Shown here one piece after another: positions 1-7,356 of a stretch of DNA of 28,287 nt. Origin of the DNA: a virus; the IMG/VR virus record IMGVR_UViG_3300046009_000480, positions 1-28,287 of that record; one strand, given 5' to 3'. The translations under genes were made by a program, and so were the position numbers. The notes below the pieces were generated by a model, which made no database searches, had not been told where the DNA came from, and saw only the letters and a program-made list of their open reading frames with translations. Every line of letters starts with the position of its first letter. Position 1 is the first letter of the stretch.

Positions 1-477
1 AATCTCATGGACGTGGAGTTGATTACCGCAAATGGCTCTCGCTCCATCGACATTGATCCTGTTGTTAAGCGTTACCAGCATGATATTGCTCGTAGCCTTA
101 TGGCTGAGTTTCTTATGCTTGGTAGTGGCAGCGGTTCTTATGCTCTGTCAAAGACTAAGACTGACCTCTTCCTCAGAAGCCTCGAAAGCTACATCAACAC
201 GATTGTAGATGTCCTGAATAAGCAACTTGTTGAACGTCTGTGGCAGTTGAACGGCCTTGATTGGTCCACCATGCCTAAACTTGTTGCTGGTGATGTTGCT
301 CCCCACGATCTTCGTGAAATTGCTTCCTTCCTGCGTAACATCAATGGCGCTGGTATTGAACTTCAAGATCAGACTGAGGTTGTCACTGACCTTATGTCAA
401 TTGCTGAGATTGATTTCGATAGTTCCAAGTATGAAGCAAAACTTAACAAACCTGTGAAGGATGCTACAGATGGCTGA
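1..477 (+). CDS. Portal protein, C-terminal part (partial at window start)
   Basis: The frame is open from base 1, so the gene starts upstream; the ATG at 7 is internal. The visible 158 residues resemble the end of Mu gp29/DUF935-like portal proteins: a stretch like 'NGSRSIDIDPVVKRYQ' followed by helices and 'LGSGSGSYALSKTKTDLFL', where a Gly/Ser loop precedes the long C-terminal helices. The portal forms the dodecameric ring at the capsid vertex through which DNA enters and leaves, and binds the terminase and the head-tail connectors. Its place directly ahead of the protease, scaffold and capsid genes is the usual order. The stop at 475-477 overlaps the next gene. Family assignment is from recognised motifs only, and the catalogue family could differ. 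Confidence 0.75.
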   Translation, partial: NLMDVELITANGSRSIDIDPVVKRYQHDIARSLMAEFLMLGSGSGSYALSKTKTDLFLRSLESYINTIVDVLNKQLVERLWQLNGLDWSTMPKLVAGDVAPHDLREIASFLRNINGAGIELQDQTEVVTDLMSIAEIDFDSSKYEAKLNKPVKDATDG

Positions 478-1198
478 TTGGGGACACCTCACTCTTAGGG
501 ATAGTTACTTCTCCATCGCTCAAGGTCAGTTTGATGGCTACTCTGTTGTCAATGTCACTGGGTATAATGCAGACGTTGACTCTGGTGGTGACGAGACTGT
601 CTGGGCGGCTGGGGGATTGTACCCTTGGTCCGTCTGGGACTCTGTGAGGGTCGTCACAGTCGTCTCTGCATCTGCCTCCGACACAGGGTCTGTTGTGGTA
701 AGTGGTCTAGATGCAGACTTCAACCCAATTACAGAAGAGATTGATTGTCGCGGTCTTACTCCCACCACAGGCACTGTGCAGTTTAAGCGTGTAAACTCTG
801 CTGTCTATAAGAACGGTGCATCTAACAACGCTGGGAATGTCACGCTTACTGCCAACGGAAACACTATTGGACTTATCCAAAATGGTATTGGTCAAACCCT
901 TAACGGCATTTACACAGTACCTGCTGGATATACAGCTTACATCATCACTGGCAACTTTAGTGTCCAGAAGGGTGAAGACGCTCAGGTTCGTTTCTTTATT
1001 CGACCGTTTGGTCAAGGTTTCCGTATTGCTCATATTGGCGAAGTCTACGAAAACACTTACAGGTACGACTTCTACGCCCCTGTTGCAATGCCTGAAAAGA
1101 CAGACCTTGATGTACAAGCCGCTCAGGTTGAAACTAACAACACACGAGTTACCACAAACTTTACTATGATTTTGGTGAGGAACAATGCCGTACAGTAG
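470..1198 (+). CDS. Virion-associated structural protein, function unknown
   Basis: This 242-residue product is rich in Thr, Val, Asn and Gly and looks all-beta, as in capsid or tail surface proteins. An ATG at 461 exists in frame, but the start at 470 is preferred because AAGGA (457-461) lies 8 bases before it; the first codons overlap the portal stop. The N-terminal 'YNADVDSGGDETVW' and the later 'VPAGYTAYI' segment are of a kind seen in phage structural proteins encoded next to the portal, which are usually annotated only as virion or head proteins. It may be a head fibre, decoration or portal-associated protein; the sequence does not decide. It overlaps the protease start by 14 bases, so translation is probably coupled. 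Confidence 0.55.
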   Translation: MADWGHLTLRDSYFSIAQGQFDGYSVVNVTGYNADVDSGGDETVWAAGGLYPWSVWDSVRVVTVVSASASDTGSVVVSGLDADFNPITEEIDCRGLTPTTGTVQFKRVNSAVYKNGASNNAGNVTLTANGNTIGLIQNGIGQTLNGIYTVPAGYTAYIITGNFSVQKGEDAQVRFFIRPFGQGFRIAHIGEVYENTYRYDFYAPVAMPEKTDLDVQAAQVETNNTRVTTNFTMILVRNNAVQ

Positions 1199-2312
1199 CA
1201 ATGAAGACCTCCCGAAAGCAGTTCGTGGTAAACTGTCTGCACATCAGCAATCAGTCTTCCGTAACGTCTTCAACTCTATGATGACCGAAGACGGTATGAC
1301 TGAAAGCCGTGCTTTTGCTGGTGCGTGGTCACAGGCTAAACAGGCTGTCGAAAAAGTCAATATGGACACACTTCGTCAGAAGGCCACAGAACACAACGAA
1401 AAGTATGGCGACAAAGGCAGAGTTACTGCTGAAACCCTTCGCCAAGTTTATGATCGTGGTGTCGGTGCTTATCGCACTAACCCTCAGAGTGTCCGCCCTA
1501 ACGTCACTTCCCCTGAACAGTGGGCTATGGCCCGTGTCAACAACTTCCTTCGGGCTATCCGAAATGGCAAGTTCCGCTCTGGGAAGCATGACACAGACCT
1601 GTTGCCAGAAAATCATCCGATGGCCTCTAAGACTGTGGAAAAAGCTGTGCATCAGGGTCGAGAAGTCGAACTTGACAAGCCTTTCCGTCTCCCGGCTGGC
1701 TCCACCAAGAAGTTTGGTGTCTACGTCAAAGATGGTGACAAAGTAAAGAAAGTCACCTTTGGCGACCCAAACATGGAAATCCGAAGGGACGATCCAGATG
1801 CTCGTGCTAACTTCCGTTCCCGCCATTCTTGTGACACGGCCACCGATAAAACCTCAGCCCGTTACTGGTCTTGTCGCATGTGGGAAAGCGGAACCTCTGT
1901 CTCAGAGTTGACCAAAGTTTCCGTTGAAGGTCAGATCGTCAAGCAACTTGATGAAGAGCGTCTTGCCTTTGGTTGGGCTTACGTCTCAACTGTCAACGGT
2001 GAAATCAGCCTAGATCACAGCGAAGAGTTTATTCGCCCTGACCAGATCGCAAAGGCTGCAACCAATTTTATGCTTTCCATGAGAACCGCCAAGGCTATGC
2101 ACAGTGGTGGTAAGATCGGGGAAGTTGTCCATTCCATGCCCTTGACTAACGAGATTGCCAAGGCATTGGGTATCCAGTCTGACCGCGAAGGCTGGCTAGT
2201 CGCTATCAAGGTCTACGATGACCAAGTGTGGCAAGATGTTAAAAGCGGTAAACTGGCTGCGTTTAGTATTGGTGGCCGCGCTCTTAAAGAGTTTAGTGAA
2301 AATGCAGACTAA
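1185..2312 (+). CDS. Head maturation protease, ChaB plus XkdF-like
   Basis: The 375-residue product has several parts. Residues about 1-60 are a ChaB-like domain ('MPYSSNEDLPKAVRGKLS', 'AFAGAWSQA'). A basic middle region follows, with a Cys-containing 'SRHSCDTATDKTSARYWSC'. From about residue 240 there is an XkdF-type (PBSX) putative serine protease fold: 'LAFGWAYVS', 'AMHSGGKIGEVVHS', 'GWLVAIKVYDDQVWQDVKSG' and 'AAFSIGGRA'. Such proteases cut scaffold and capsid N-termini during head maturation. The ORF stops soon after 'FSIGGRA', before the last conserved strand (EvSLVD) usual in this fold; that motif begins the ORF at 2799, beyond an inserted HNH gene. The gene is therefore probably truncated or split at its 3' end. 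The family call is firm; the catalytic residues were not assigned. Confidence 0.8.
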   Translation: MPYSSNEDLPKAVRGKLSAHQQSVFRNVFNSMMTEDGMTESRAFAGAWSQAKQAVEKVNMDTLRQKATEHNEKYGDKGRVTAETLRQVYDRGVGAYRTNPQSVRPNVTSPEQWAMARVNNFLRAIRNGKFRSGKHDTDLLPENHPMASKTVEKAVHQGREVELDKPFRLPAGSTKKFGVYVKDGDKVKKVTFGDPNMEIRRDDPDARANFRSRHSCDTATDKTSARYWSCRMWESGTSVSELTKVSVEGQIVKQLDEERLAFGWAYVSTVNGEISLDHSEEFIRPDQIAKAATNFMLSMRTAKAMHSGGKIGEVVHSMPLTNEIAKALGIQSDREGWLVAIKVYDDQVWQDVKSGKLAAFSIGGRALKEFSENAD

Positions 2313-2799
2313 AACTTGCAATAAATGTTCTGTCGAAAAACCAATTTACCAGTTTAGTAAAAGTAAACAGGGTAAGTTTGGGGTTAGGTCACATTGCAAA
2401 GTTTGTGACTCTGTTTCACAAAAGCTCCAAAGAGCCAACAGAAAAGACGAAATGAGAGAGTATAACAAAACTTGGGCGAAAAATAATCGTCCCAAAAAGT
2501 TAGCAGCCTCCAAAAATTGGATTGCATCTAACTACGACAAAGTTTTGTCTTATAATTCTGCCAGAAGGTCAAAACAAAGACGCGCAACTCTGTCTGGCTA
2601 CAGCAAAGAGATTGAACAAATCTATTGGCTTGCTAGGGATTTGAGGGCAATCACGGGTGAAAATTATCAAGTTGACCACATAGTCCCTCTAAATGGCAAA
2701 GACGTTTGTGGTTTACATGTCCCGTGGAACTTACAAATTCTTCCTGCGGACTTGAACATGTCTAAGGGTAACAGATTAACTTTGAAGGAGATGGTGTAA
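2302..2799 (+). CDS. HNH homing endonuclease with zinc ribbon
   Basis: The 165-residue product begins with a zinc ribbon (C6xxC9 and C32xxC35). A basic linker follows, and near the C-terminus an HNH core starting at residue 124 ('VDHIVPLNGKD', then 'GLHVPWNLQILP' and 'NMSKGN'). HNH proteins of this kind nick or cut DNA and spread by homing. The start at 2302 was chosen because it gives the complete ribbon; a longer in-frame ORF from 2218 lies inside the protease gene. It overlaps the protease end by 11 bases, and its stop shares a base with the next start (TAATG at 2797-2801). Codon use is A-rich with many AGA/AGG Arg codons, unlike the CGT/CGC of its neighbours, which suggests recent arrival. 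No room remains for a group I intron core outside the ORF, so it looks free-standing. Confidence 0.85.
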   Translation: MQTKTCNKCSVEKPIYQFSKSKQGKFGVRSHCKVCDSVSQKLQRANRKDEMREYNKTWAKNNRPKKLAASKNWIASNYDKVLSYNSARRSKQRRATLSGYSKEIEQIYWLARDLRAITGENYQVDHIVPLNGKDVCGLHVPWNLQILPADLNMSKGNRLTLKEMV

Positions 2800-3617
2800 T
2801 GCCCACCGAACTCGTAAACTTGGAACTTGAAGAGGTTTCCTTGGTCGATATGGGCGATGACCCACTCGCTAAGGTCGCACTGTTCAAGCGCAGCCCGGAA
2901 GGGGAACACATGGAAAACGAAGAAGTCGAAAAACTCGACACGGTTGAAGAGACTGAAACCGAAAAGGGTTACATGGAAGAAATGAAGTCCGACAAGATGG
3001 ACGACATGGAAGACGACGAAGAAGAAATGATGGAAGACGACATGATGGGCGAAAAGAAGCCTGCTCGTAAGTCTTGGAAGAATGAAGCCCTTGAACTTGA
3101 AGAAGTCAACAAGATGCTTCTGGAAGAGATCGAAACTCTCAAAGGCAAAGTCGCTGATCTTGAAGTAGCTGCTGTCGAGAAGGCAAAGCCTGCCGAAGAG
3201 ATGATCGAAGTTGAAGGTGAGATGATTGCCAAGTCGGCTATCCCCGCACCGATCCTGAAAAAACTAGAAGATGTTCAAAAGGCTCTCGAAGTCGAAGAAC
3301 TCCGTAAACGCGCCGATGAGGTTCTCCCCAATTTCAAGGGAACTGCTGATGAGCGTGGTAAACTGTTGAAGTCGATTGGGCAAGACGAAGAACTGCTTGC
3401 ACTCCTTCGTTCCGCTGACGCTGCCTTTGCAGGCATCTATGAAGAAGTCGGCAAAACTGATGCAGCTAATGATCTGAAATCTCCGACTGAGAAGCTAAAC
3501 GATATCGTGAAGGCTTATCAGGACGAGAAGAAAGAGAAAGACTTCCACAAAGCGTATGCTGCTGTCATCAAAACCGCACAGGGTCGCGCCCTCGTGCTTG
3601 AAACCTACAAAAAGTAA
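2799..3617 (+). CDS. Scaffold-like protein with protease-tail N-terminus
   Basis: This 272-residue product is very acidic. Residues 1-31 ('LELEEVSLVDMGDDPLAKV') match the last conserved strand of XkdF/HK97-type prohead proteases, where 'EvSLVD.PAnp.A' follows the 'FSIGG' element. A low-complexity Glu/Asp/Met stretch (about 39-85) and a probable coiled coil (about 92-130) follow, then a mixed helical region. This is the make-up expected of an internal scaffold. It has its own strong ribosome site, AAGGAG at 2785-2790, 8 bases before the ATG. It is in the same frame as the upstream protease, with the HNH gene between them, so the two were probably one protease-scaffold polyprotein gene or were adjacent. 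The product could also be read as a protease-tail/scaffold fusion. Confidence 0.65.
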   Translation: MPTELVNLELEEVSLVDMGDDPLAKVALFKRSPEGEHMENEEVEKLDTVEETETEKGYMEEMKSDKMDDMEDDEEEMMEDDMMGEKKPARKSWKNEALELEEVNKMLLEEIETLKGKVADLEVAAVEKAKPAEEMIEVEGEMIAKSAIPAPILKKLEDVQKALEVEELRKRADEVLPNFKGTADERGKLLKSIGQDEELLALLRSADAAFAGIYEEVGKTDAANDLKSPTEKLNDIVKAYQDEKKEKDFHKAYAAVIKTAQGRALVLETYKK

Positions 3618-3631
3618 AAGGAGCCTCTATT

Positions 3632-4006
3632 ATGGCATTTACGGAAAACATGCAGACCCGCACCTCCATTTCGGGCGCTGTCATCTCTCAATTCACCTTT
3701 GTTGCTGGCCCCGCTTCGGACGGTCAAATTGATCCCTGCGGCGATGGCGCTCGTGCTTGTGGTGTGGCTCTGAACGCTGCCACTGGCGCTGGTCAGGCTG
3801 TTACGGTTGCTTACGATGGTCGTGTGACTGTTAAGGCTGCTGGCAACATCACTCGTGGCGCTGCTGTTGCTTCGGACTCGGCTGGTGAAGCTGTTGCTGC
3901 TGGTGCTGGCGACGTGATCCTCGGCTATGCTCTTGAAGCTGGCGTTGACAATCAGATCATCACGGTCGAACTGTCGCGTGCTGAAACCGCTGTTCCCTCC
4001 ACCTAA
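3632..4006 (+). CDS. Capsid decoration protein, DUF2190-like
   Basis: The 124-residue, Ala/Gly/Val-rich product looks like the DUF2190 family of capsid cement proteins, which are small beta-rich proteins bound on the outside of HK97-fold capsids. The signature is repeated 'GVALNAATGAGQAVTVAYDGRVTVKAAG' type strands followed by 'ITRGAAVASDSAGEAVAA' and 'ILGYALEAG', a layout shared with lambda gpD-like stabilisers. AAAAGGAG (3616-3623) lies 8 bases before the ATG. It sits between scaffold and major capsid genes, as is typical. Codon use is strongly biased (TCG, GGC, GCT, CTG), as in the capsid and tail tube genes, in keeping with very high expression. Confidence 0.75.
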   Translation: MAFTENMQTRTSISGAVISQFTFVAGPASDGQIDPCGDGARACGVALNAATGAGQAVTVAYDGRVTVKAAGNITRGAAVASDSAGEAVAAGAGDVILGYALEAGVDNQIITVELSRAETAVPST

Positions 4007-4041
4007 TAGCATCTGAATAGTTTAATAAAGGATTACCAAAA

Positions 4042-5049
4042 ATGGCTATGTTGACCCCTAGCAGCGTTCATATTGACGCACCGCTTACCAACCTGACGAT
4101 TGCTTTCCTGCAAGACGCTAATGGCTTTATTGCTGACCGTGTGTTCCCGAAAGTTGGCGTGTCGAAGAAGACTGACAAGTACTACATCTACAACCGTGCC
4201 GACTTCAATCGCACTGGTCAGGTGCAGGCCCGCGCTCCGCGCACTCAGGCTCCCCGTGTAGGCATGACGCTGTCGCAGGACACCTACTCGGCTGACGTGT
4301 TCTCGCTGGCAACCGACTTTGACTTCGAGACGCTGGCTAACGAAGATGCAGCACTGGATGTCCGCGCTGCTGGCGCTCAGATGCTGACCCACCAACTCCT
4401 GATTGACCGCGAAATCAAGTGGGCTGATACCTACTTCAAGGGCGGTGTCTGGGGTACGGACTGGGATGGCGTTGCTTCGTCGCCCTCTTCGGTTCAGGTC
4501 ATCCAGTGGTCGAACTACTCGACCTCGACCCCGATCCAAGACGTTACCAACATCATGCGTACCGTGCAACTCAAGTCGGGCGGCTTCAAGCCCAACGTCA
4601 TGGTTGTCGGTAAAGAAGTTCGTGACATTCTGGTCAACCACCCCACGATCCTTGCCCGCCTGAATGGTGGCGCTACCGTGACGAACACCGCTCTGGTGAC
4701 GGATGCCAAACTGGCTGAAATCTTCGGTGTGGAAGAATTCATGGTCATGGAGACGGTGAAGAACACCGCTGCCGAAGGTCTGACCGAATCGAACGCTTTC
4801 ATTGGTGGCAAGCTGGCTGCTTTCTACTACCGTCCGCGTTCTTCGGGCCTGATGATCCCCTCGGCTGGTTACACCTTCACTTGGGACGATCTGGAAAATG
4901 CTTCGGGCCACGGCATCACGATCAAGTCGTATCGTGGCGACTATCTGGCTATCGACGGTGTTGCCGAAGTGCTGGAAGCCAACTTGGCCTACGACCACAA
5001 GGTTGTTTCGGCTGACCTCGGTGCAGTCATCGACAGCGTTATCGCCTAA
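4042..5049 (+). CDS. Major capsid protein
   Basis: The 335-residue length, the position right after the decoration gene and the content fit an HK97-fold major capsid protein. The N-terminus 'MAMLTPSSVHIDAPLTNLTIAFLQDANGFIADRVFP' leads into 'YYIYNRADFNRTGQ', a typical E-loop-like region rich in Arg and Gln. 'FSLATDFDFETLANEDAALDVRAAG' then begins the spine helix and P-domain. Later 'VMVVGKEVRDILVNHPTIL' and 'AFIGGKLAAFYYRP' fit the A-domain. AAAGGA (4027-4032) precedes the ATG at 4042; a second ATG at 4048 is possible. Ser is mostly TCG and Leu mostly CTG, unlike the tape measure. The long antisense ORF on this gene is a by-product of that bias. Confidence 0.88.
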   Translation: MAMLTPSSVHIDAPLTNLTIAFLQDANGFIADRVFPKVGVSKKTDKYYIYNRADFNRTGQVQARAPRTQAPRVGMTLSQDTYSADVFSLATDFDFETLANEDAALDVRAAGAQMLTHQLLIDREIKWADTYFKGGVWGTDWDGVASSPSSVQVIQWSNYSTSTPIQDVTNIMRTVQLKSGGFKPNVMVVGKEVRDILVNHPTILARLNGGATVTNTALVTDAKLAEIFGVEEFMVMETVKNTAAEGLTESNAFIGGKLAAFYYRPRSSGLMIPSAGYTFTWDDLENASGHGITIKSYRGDYLAIDGVAEVLEANLAYDHKVVSADLGAVIDSVIA

Positions 5050-5068
5050 TTAAGAAAGGGGAGAGAGA

Positions 5069-5485
5069 ATGATCCCGACTTATTTTCTCTCCCACTCTTT
5101 CGACCCTACAAGAAGGCTCTATGTCAAACAAAGAGTGCATCTTGGTGAAAGGTGGCGAGAGAGGGGAGAATACTACGATTGGAGGGGTACTGAAAGTTCT
5201 CAGAAAATCCTCACCCTGTTCAATCAAGACTTCTTCTATCACGATCCTAATGATACTGAAGATGAAAAAGAAGTCCTTGCCGATGTGTTCAACAAGAACC
5301 TTGACGGCATGACCCTTGCAGAACTCCACTCTTACATTGATAAACTCAATGAGAGGTTTCAGGAGAAAGCTAAAACTGCAAAAGAGTTTCGAGAAAAGAA
5401 ATGCCCTAAAGTCCCGAAGGACGTTGAGACACAAGTTCGCAGGATTAAGTTCTGGCGTGATACTCATAGGGAATTGTTTGAATAA
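5069..5485 (+). CDS. Hypothetical protein between capsid and connector genes
   Basis: I do not recognise this 138-residue product. It is charged and rich in aromatic residues. The first half ('VHLGERWRERGEYYDWRGTE') could be a small beta domain. The second half is helical and strongly charged, with Lys/Glu runs such as 'LNERFQEKAKTAKEFREKK', and may form a coiled coil. The ribosome site is strong (GAAAGGGGAG, about 5053-5062) and the start at 5069 lies 19 bases after the capsid stop. Codon use differs from the capsid gene, with AGA/AGG and TTT frequent. Its place between capsid and head-tail adaptor suggests a minor head role, but nothing proves it. Confidence 0.6.
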   Translation: MIPTYFLSHSFDPTRRLYVKQRVHLGERWRERGEYYDWRGTESSQKILTLFNQDFFYHDPNDTEDEKEVLADVFNKNLDGMTLAELHSYIDKLNERFQEKAKTAKEFREKKCPKVPKDVETQVRRIKFWRDTHRELFE

Positions 5486-5500
5486 TAAGAGGGCGACCAG

Positions 5501-5974
5501 ATGGCTTGGAGTTATTCCGCTGCTGACTTGAATACAACCACATCGTCTGGTCGTCTAAACAGCGTCCGTCTGCTTGTTGGTGACACAGACACTTCTGACC
5601 AATTGGTTCAGAACGAAGAGATTACATTTGGCTTGGCTCAAGCTAATAACAACATCTACTATGCTGCTGCTTGGGTTTGCCGTACTATCGCTGCTAAGTT
5701 CAGCCGTATGGTTGACACTACCCTTGATGGGGCTTTGAGTGCCAAGTACTCTACTCGCGCTCAACAGTATCAGCAACTGGCTGCACAGGTTGAAGCACAG
5801 GGTAAGAAGACTTCTGGTAAAGCCCTTGGCGTCTTTGGTGGTGGTTATTCATCGTCTCAGATGGAAGTTGCTAACCAAGACCCGGATCGTGTCAAGCCTG
5901 CTTTCAGCATTACACAATTCGATAACGTAGAGGCGGGTGATGGTTACATCCCCGATGAACCCAATGGCGTTTGA
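5501..5974 (+). CDS. Head-tail adaptor (Ad1-like)
   Basis: The 157-residue product has the look of the gp6/Ad1 adaptor that forms the ring below the portal. 'LNSVRLLVGDTDTSDQLVQNEEITFGLAQANN' starts the first helices; 'YYAAAWVCRTIAAKFSRMVD' and 'LSAKYSTRAQQYQQLAAQVE' are the long helices. These match the 'VRfLvGDtd..dqllsDEEI...' and 'YsqRa..Y..L' pattern recognised in this group. The C-terminus is loop-rich and ends with a Pro- and Asp-rich tail. AAGAGGG (5487-5493) lies 7 bases before the ATG. It overlaps the next start by about 35 bases. Confidence 0.7.
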   Translation: MAWSYSAADLNTTTSSGRLNSVRLLVGDTDTSDQLVQNEEITFGLAQANNNIYYAAAWVCRTIAAKFSRMVDTTLDGALSAKYSTRAQQYQQLAAQVEAQGKKTSGKALGVFGGGYSSSQMEVANQDPDRVKPAFSITQFDNVEAGDGYIPDEPNGV

Positions 5975-6326
5975 CCCCTACACTCTGCGACAGATGATTA
6001 GAGAGCATGGCATAGCCCTCACGCTTCGAAAGAGAGCCGCCAGTGCGTATAGTGATGCCACGGGTACTGTGACCACCACAAACACAGACTACGCTCTACG
6101 GGGCTATTTCTACGACTATACGCCAGACATGGTTGACGGAGAGTCTATCCTTCGTGGTGATCGTCGGGTAGTCCTCGACAATAAACTCACCAATGGGTCT
6201 GCCACTCCTGAACCTGATGCCACAGACCAGATCATTGGCCTTGGCGACACAGTGAACATTGTCAAGGTGATGGAGATTAAGTCTGGTAGTGGGACTATGT
6301 GCTACTTGCTACAAGTGAGGGAGTAA
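5940..6326 (+). CDS. Head closure / head-tail connector protein
   Basis: The product has 128 residues. A GTG at 5937 and ATGs at 5940, 5955 and 5964 are in frame. 5940 is chosen because GAGG (5930-5933) lies 6 bases ahead, but 5964 (starting MAFDP) is also possible. The body is beta-rich ('RGYFYDYTPDMVDGESILRGDRRVVLDN', 'GDTVNIVKVMEIKSGSG') and has the look of a small head-closure (Hc1-like) beta-barrel protein that sits under the adaptor ring. Order and size (adaptor, then this, then a gp10-like and a terminator gene) support the neck function. The specific family was not confirmed. Confidence 0.6.
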   Translation: MVTSPMNPMAFDPYTLRQMIREHGIALTLRKRAASAYSDATGTVTTTNTDYALRGYFYDYTPDMVDGESILRGDRRVVLDNKLTNGSATPEPDATDQIIGLGDTVNIVKVMEIKSGSGTMCYLLQVRE

Positions 6327-6327
6327 C

Positions 6328-6771
6328 ATGGCTCAAAATGTACAAAGAAGCGTCACTCAAATCCTCAGGTCCGTAGAAGAGAAACTTGATGAAGTTCGAA
6401 GTGAGTTTCTGGGCAACATGGCTCGTGACCTTGTATCCAGATCGCCTGTTGATACTGGGGCGTATGTGACTTCCCACAGCATTACCACAACTTCTGGTGC
6501 TGGTCGGTCTAGAACCTCTGAGAATAAGCCTCGTGGTCAAGATACTGGGGCAAAACAAGTAGAAGCCCTTGAGCAACTCTACTCGGATATTGCTGCATTG
6601 CCTGCTGGTGCTACTAAAATCTACATCAATAACAGATCGCCACACAACAAAGCTGTTGAATTTGGTGGTGCTAACTGGACACGGGATGGCTACTACGTCT
6701 ATCAGACTGTCCAAGGAAGGGCTGGGGAACACCTTGCCAGTGCTGTCGCCAAAGTGAGGAGTAGAGAGTAA
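6328..6771 (+). CDS. HK97 gp10-like neck/tail completion protein
   Basis: The 147-residue product starts with a long charged helix ('LRSVEEKLDEVRSEFLGNMARDLVSRSPVDTGAY'). The 'RSPVDTGAYVTSH' motif is the hallmark of HK97 gp10-like / minor tail-component proteins. Later 'IYINNRSPHNKAVEFGG' also matches this family, where 'N..pYa..vEyG' is conserved. These proteins take part in joining head and tail. GAGGGAG (6317-6323) precedes the ATG. Its stop shares one base with the next start (TAATG at 6769-6773), so translation is coupled. Confidence 0.75.
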   Translation: MAQNVQRSVTQILRSVEEKLDEVRSEFLGNMARDLVSRSPVDTGAYVTSHSITTTSGAGRSRTSENKPRGQDTGAKQVEALEQLYSDIAALPAGATKIYINNRSPHNKAVEFGGANWTRDGYYVYQTVQGRAGEHLASAVAKVRSRE

Positions 6772-7178
6772 TGAGCATCATTAACGACATTCGTGCTTGT
6801 CTCGACACTCATTTGACTGGTACTACTAGCATCCCGACTATTGCAAGGCAGAACGTACCTTTTGAACCTACAACGGGTACAGCCTTTGTTAAAGCAACCC
6901 TTGTACCAACACTTCGTCGTCCTGCTGTTCGTGGTTTGAACCCACAAAAGAGATATGATGGGTTCTATAACATCCTGATCTGCACTCCTGAAGGTTTGGG
7001 AACTGGTGCTGGTTACGATATTGCTGACACCCTGTTGTCTAGGTTTGATGCGGGAACGGATATTACTTACAATGGTTACACAGTCTCCATTGAATATGCA
7101 GAAGTTGGTACGAGTTATCTAGACTCACCCTTCTATTGCACTCCTGTTGCAATCGCATGGTACATTTATGGAGCCTGA
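6771..7178 (+). CDS. Tail terminator protein, DUF4128-like
   Basis: The 135-residue product has the size and position of the tail terminator, which caps the finished tail tube and joins it to the neck. 'MSIINDIRACLDTHL' is the N-terminal helix. 'IARQNVPFEPTTGTAFVKATLVPT' matches the conserved 'eN..fepp.g..Yv...llp' strand of this group. 'GFYNILICTPEGLGTGAGYDIADTLLSRF' matches the 'G.yqi.v..P.g.G...a...A..l...F' segment. The start is coupled to the upstream stop. The assignment rests on these patterns plus gene order. Confidence 0.7.
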   Translation: MSIINDIRACLDTHLTGTTSIPTIARQNVPFEPTTGTAFVKATLVPTLRRPAVRGLNPQKRYDGFYNILICTPEGLGTGAGYDIADTLLSRFDAGTDITYNGYTVSIEYAEVGTSYLDSPFYCTPVAIAWYIYGA

Positions 7179-7182
7179 ACTA

Positions 7183-7353
7183 ATGTATAAAGCTATTTCT
7201 AATTTCGCGTTTGTAGGTAATACCTACTTTATTGGGGATGAGGTTCCAGAGAGTGTGGCCTCCCTCTTGGCTGATCGGGAAGATTTGTTCGAAACCGTCA
7301 AGGCCACTTCTACCACCAAACCTCAAAAATCCAATACTCTTGAAGGAGAATAA
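7183..7353 (+). CDS. Small hypothetical protein before the tail tube gene
   Basis: This 56-residue product begins with beta-like 'MYKAISNFAFVGNTYFIGDEVP', followed by 'ESVASLLADREDLFETV' and a Ser/Thr/Lys-rich tail. The pattern (short beta hairpin, then 'vp...a..L...gl.e') is common among small ORFs near phage tail genes, but I cannot name a function. In-frame starts exist at 7147 and 7168. 7183 is chosen because GGAG (7170-7173) lies 9 bases ahead and it follows the terminator stop directly. It ends 3 bases before the tail tube start, and its last codons carry that gene's ribosome site (AAGGAG, 7343-7348). Confidence 0.6.
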   Translation: MYKAISNFAFVGNTYFIGDEVPESVASLLADREDLFETVKATSTTKPQKSNTLEGE

Positions 7354-7356
7354 ATC

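Noticed and set aside
2218-2301. Longer N-terminus for the first HNH protein
   Set aside because: The extra codons lie fully inside the protease gene and the zinc ribbon already starts cleanly at 2302.
2302-2799. Group I intron or intein as the carrier of the first HNH gene
   Set aside because: The HNH ORF fills the whole gap and is out of frame with the protease, which stops at 2312. That rules out an intein and leaves no separate sequence for an intron core.
4033-4998. 321-codon open frame antisense to the capsid gene
   Set aside because: It is the shadow of a strongly biased gene (TCG and CTG avoid antisense stops). Composition is Arg/His/Val-rich with no recognisable domain.
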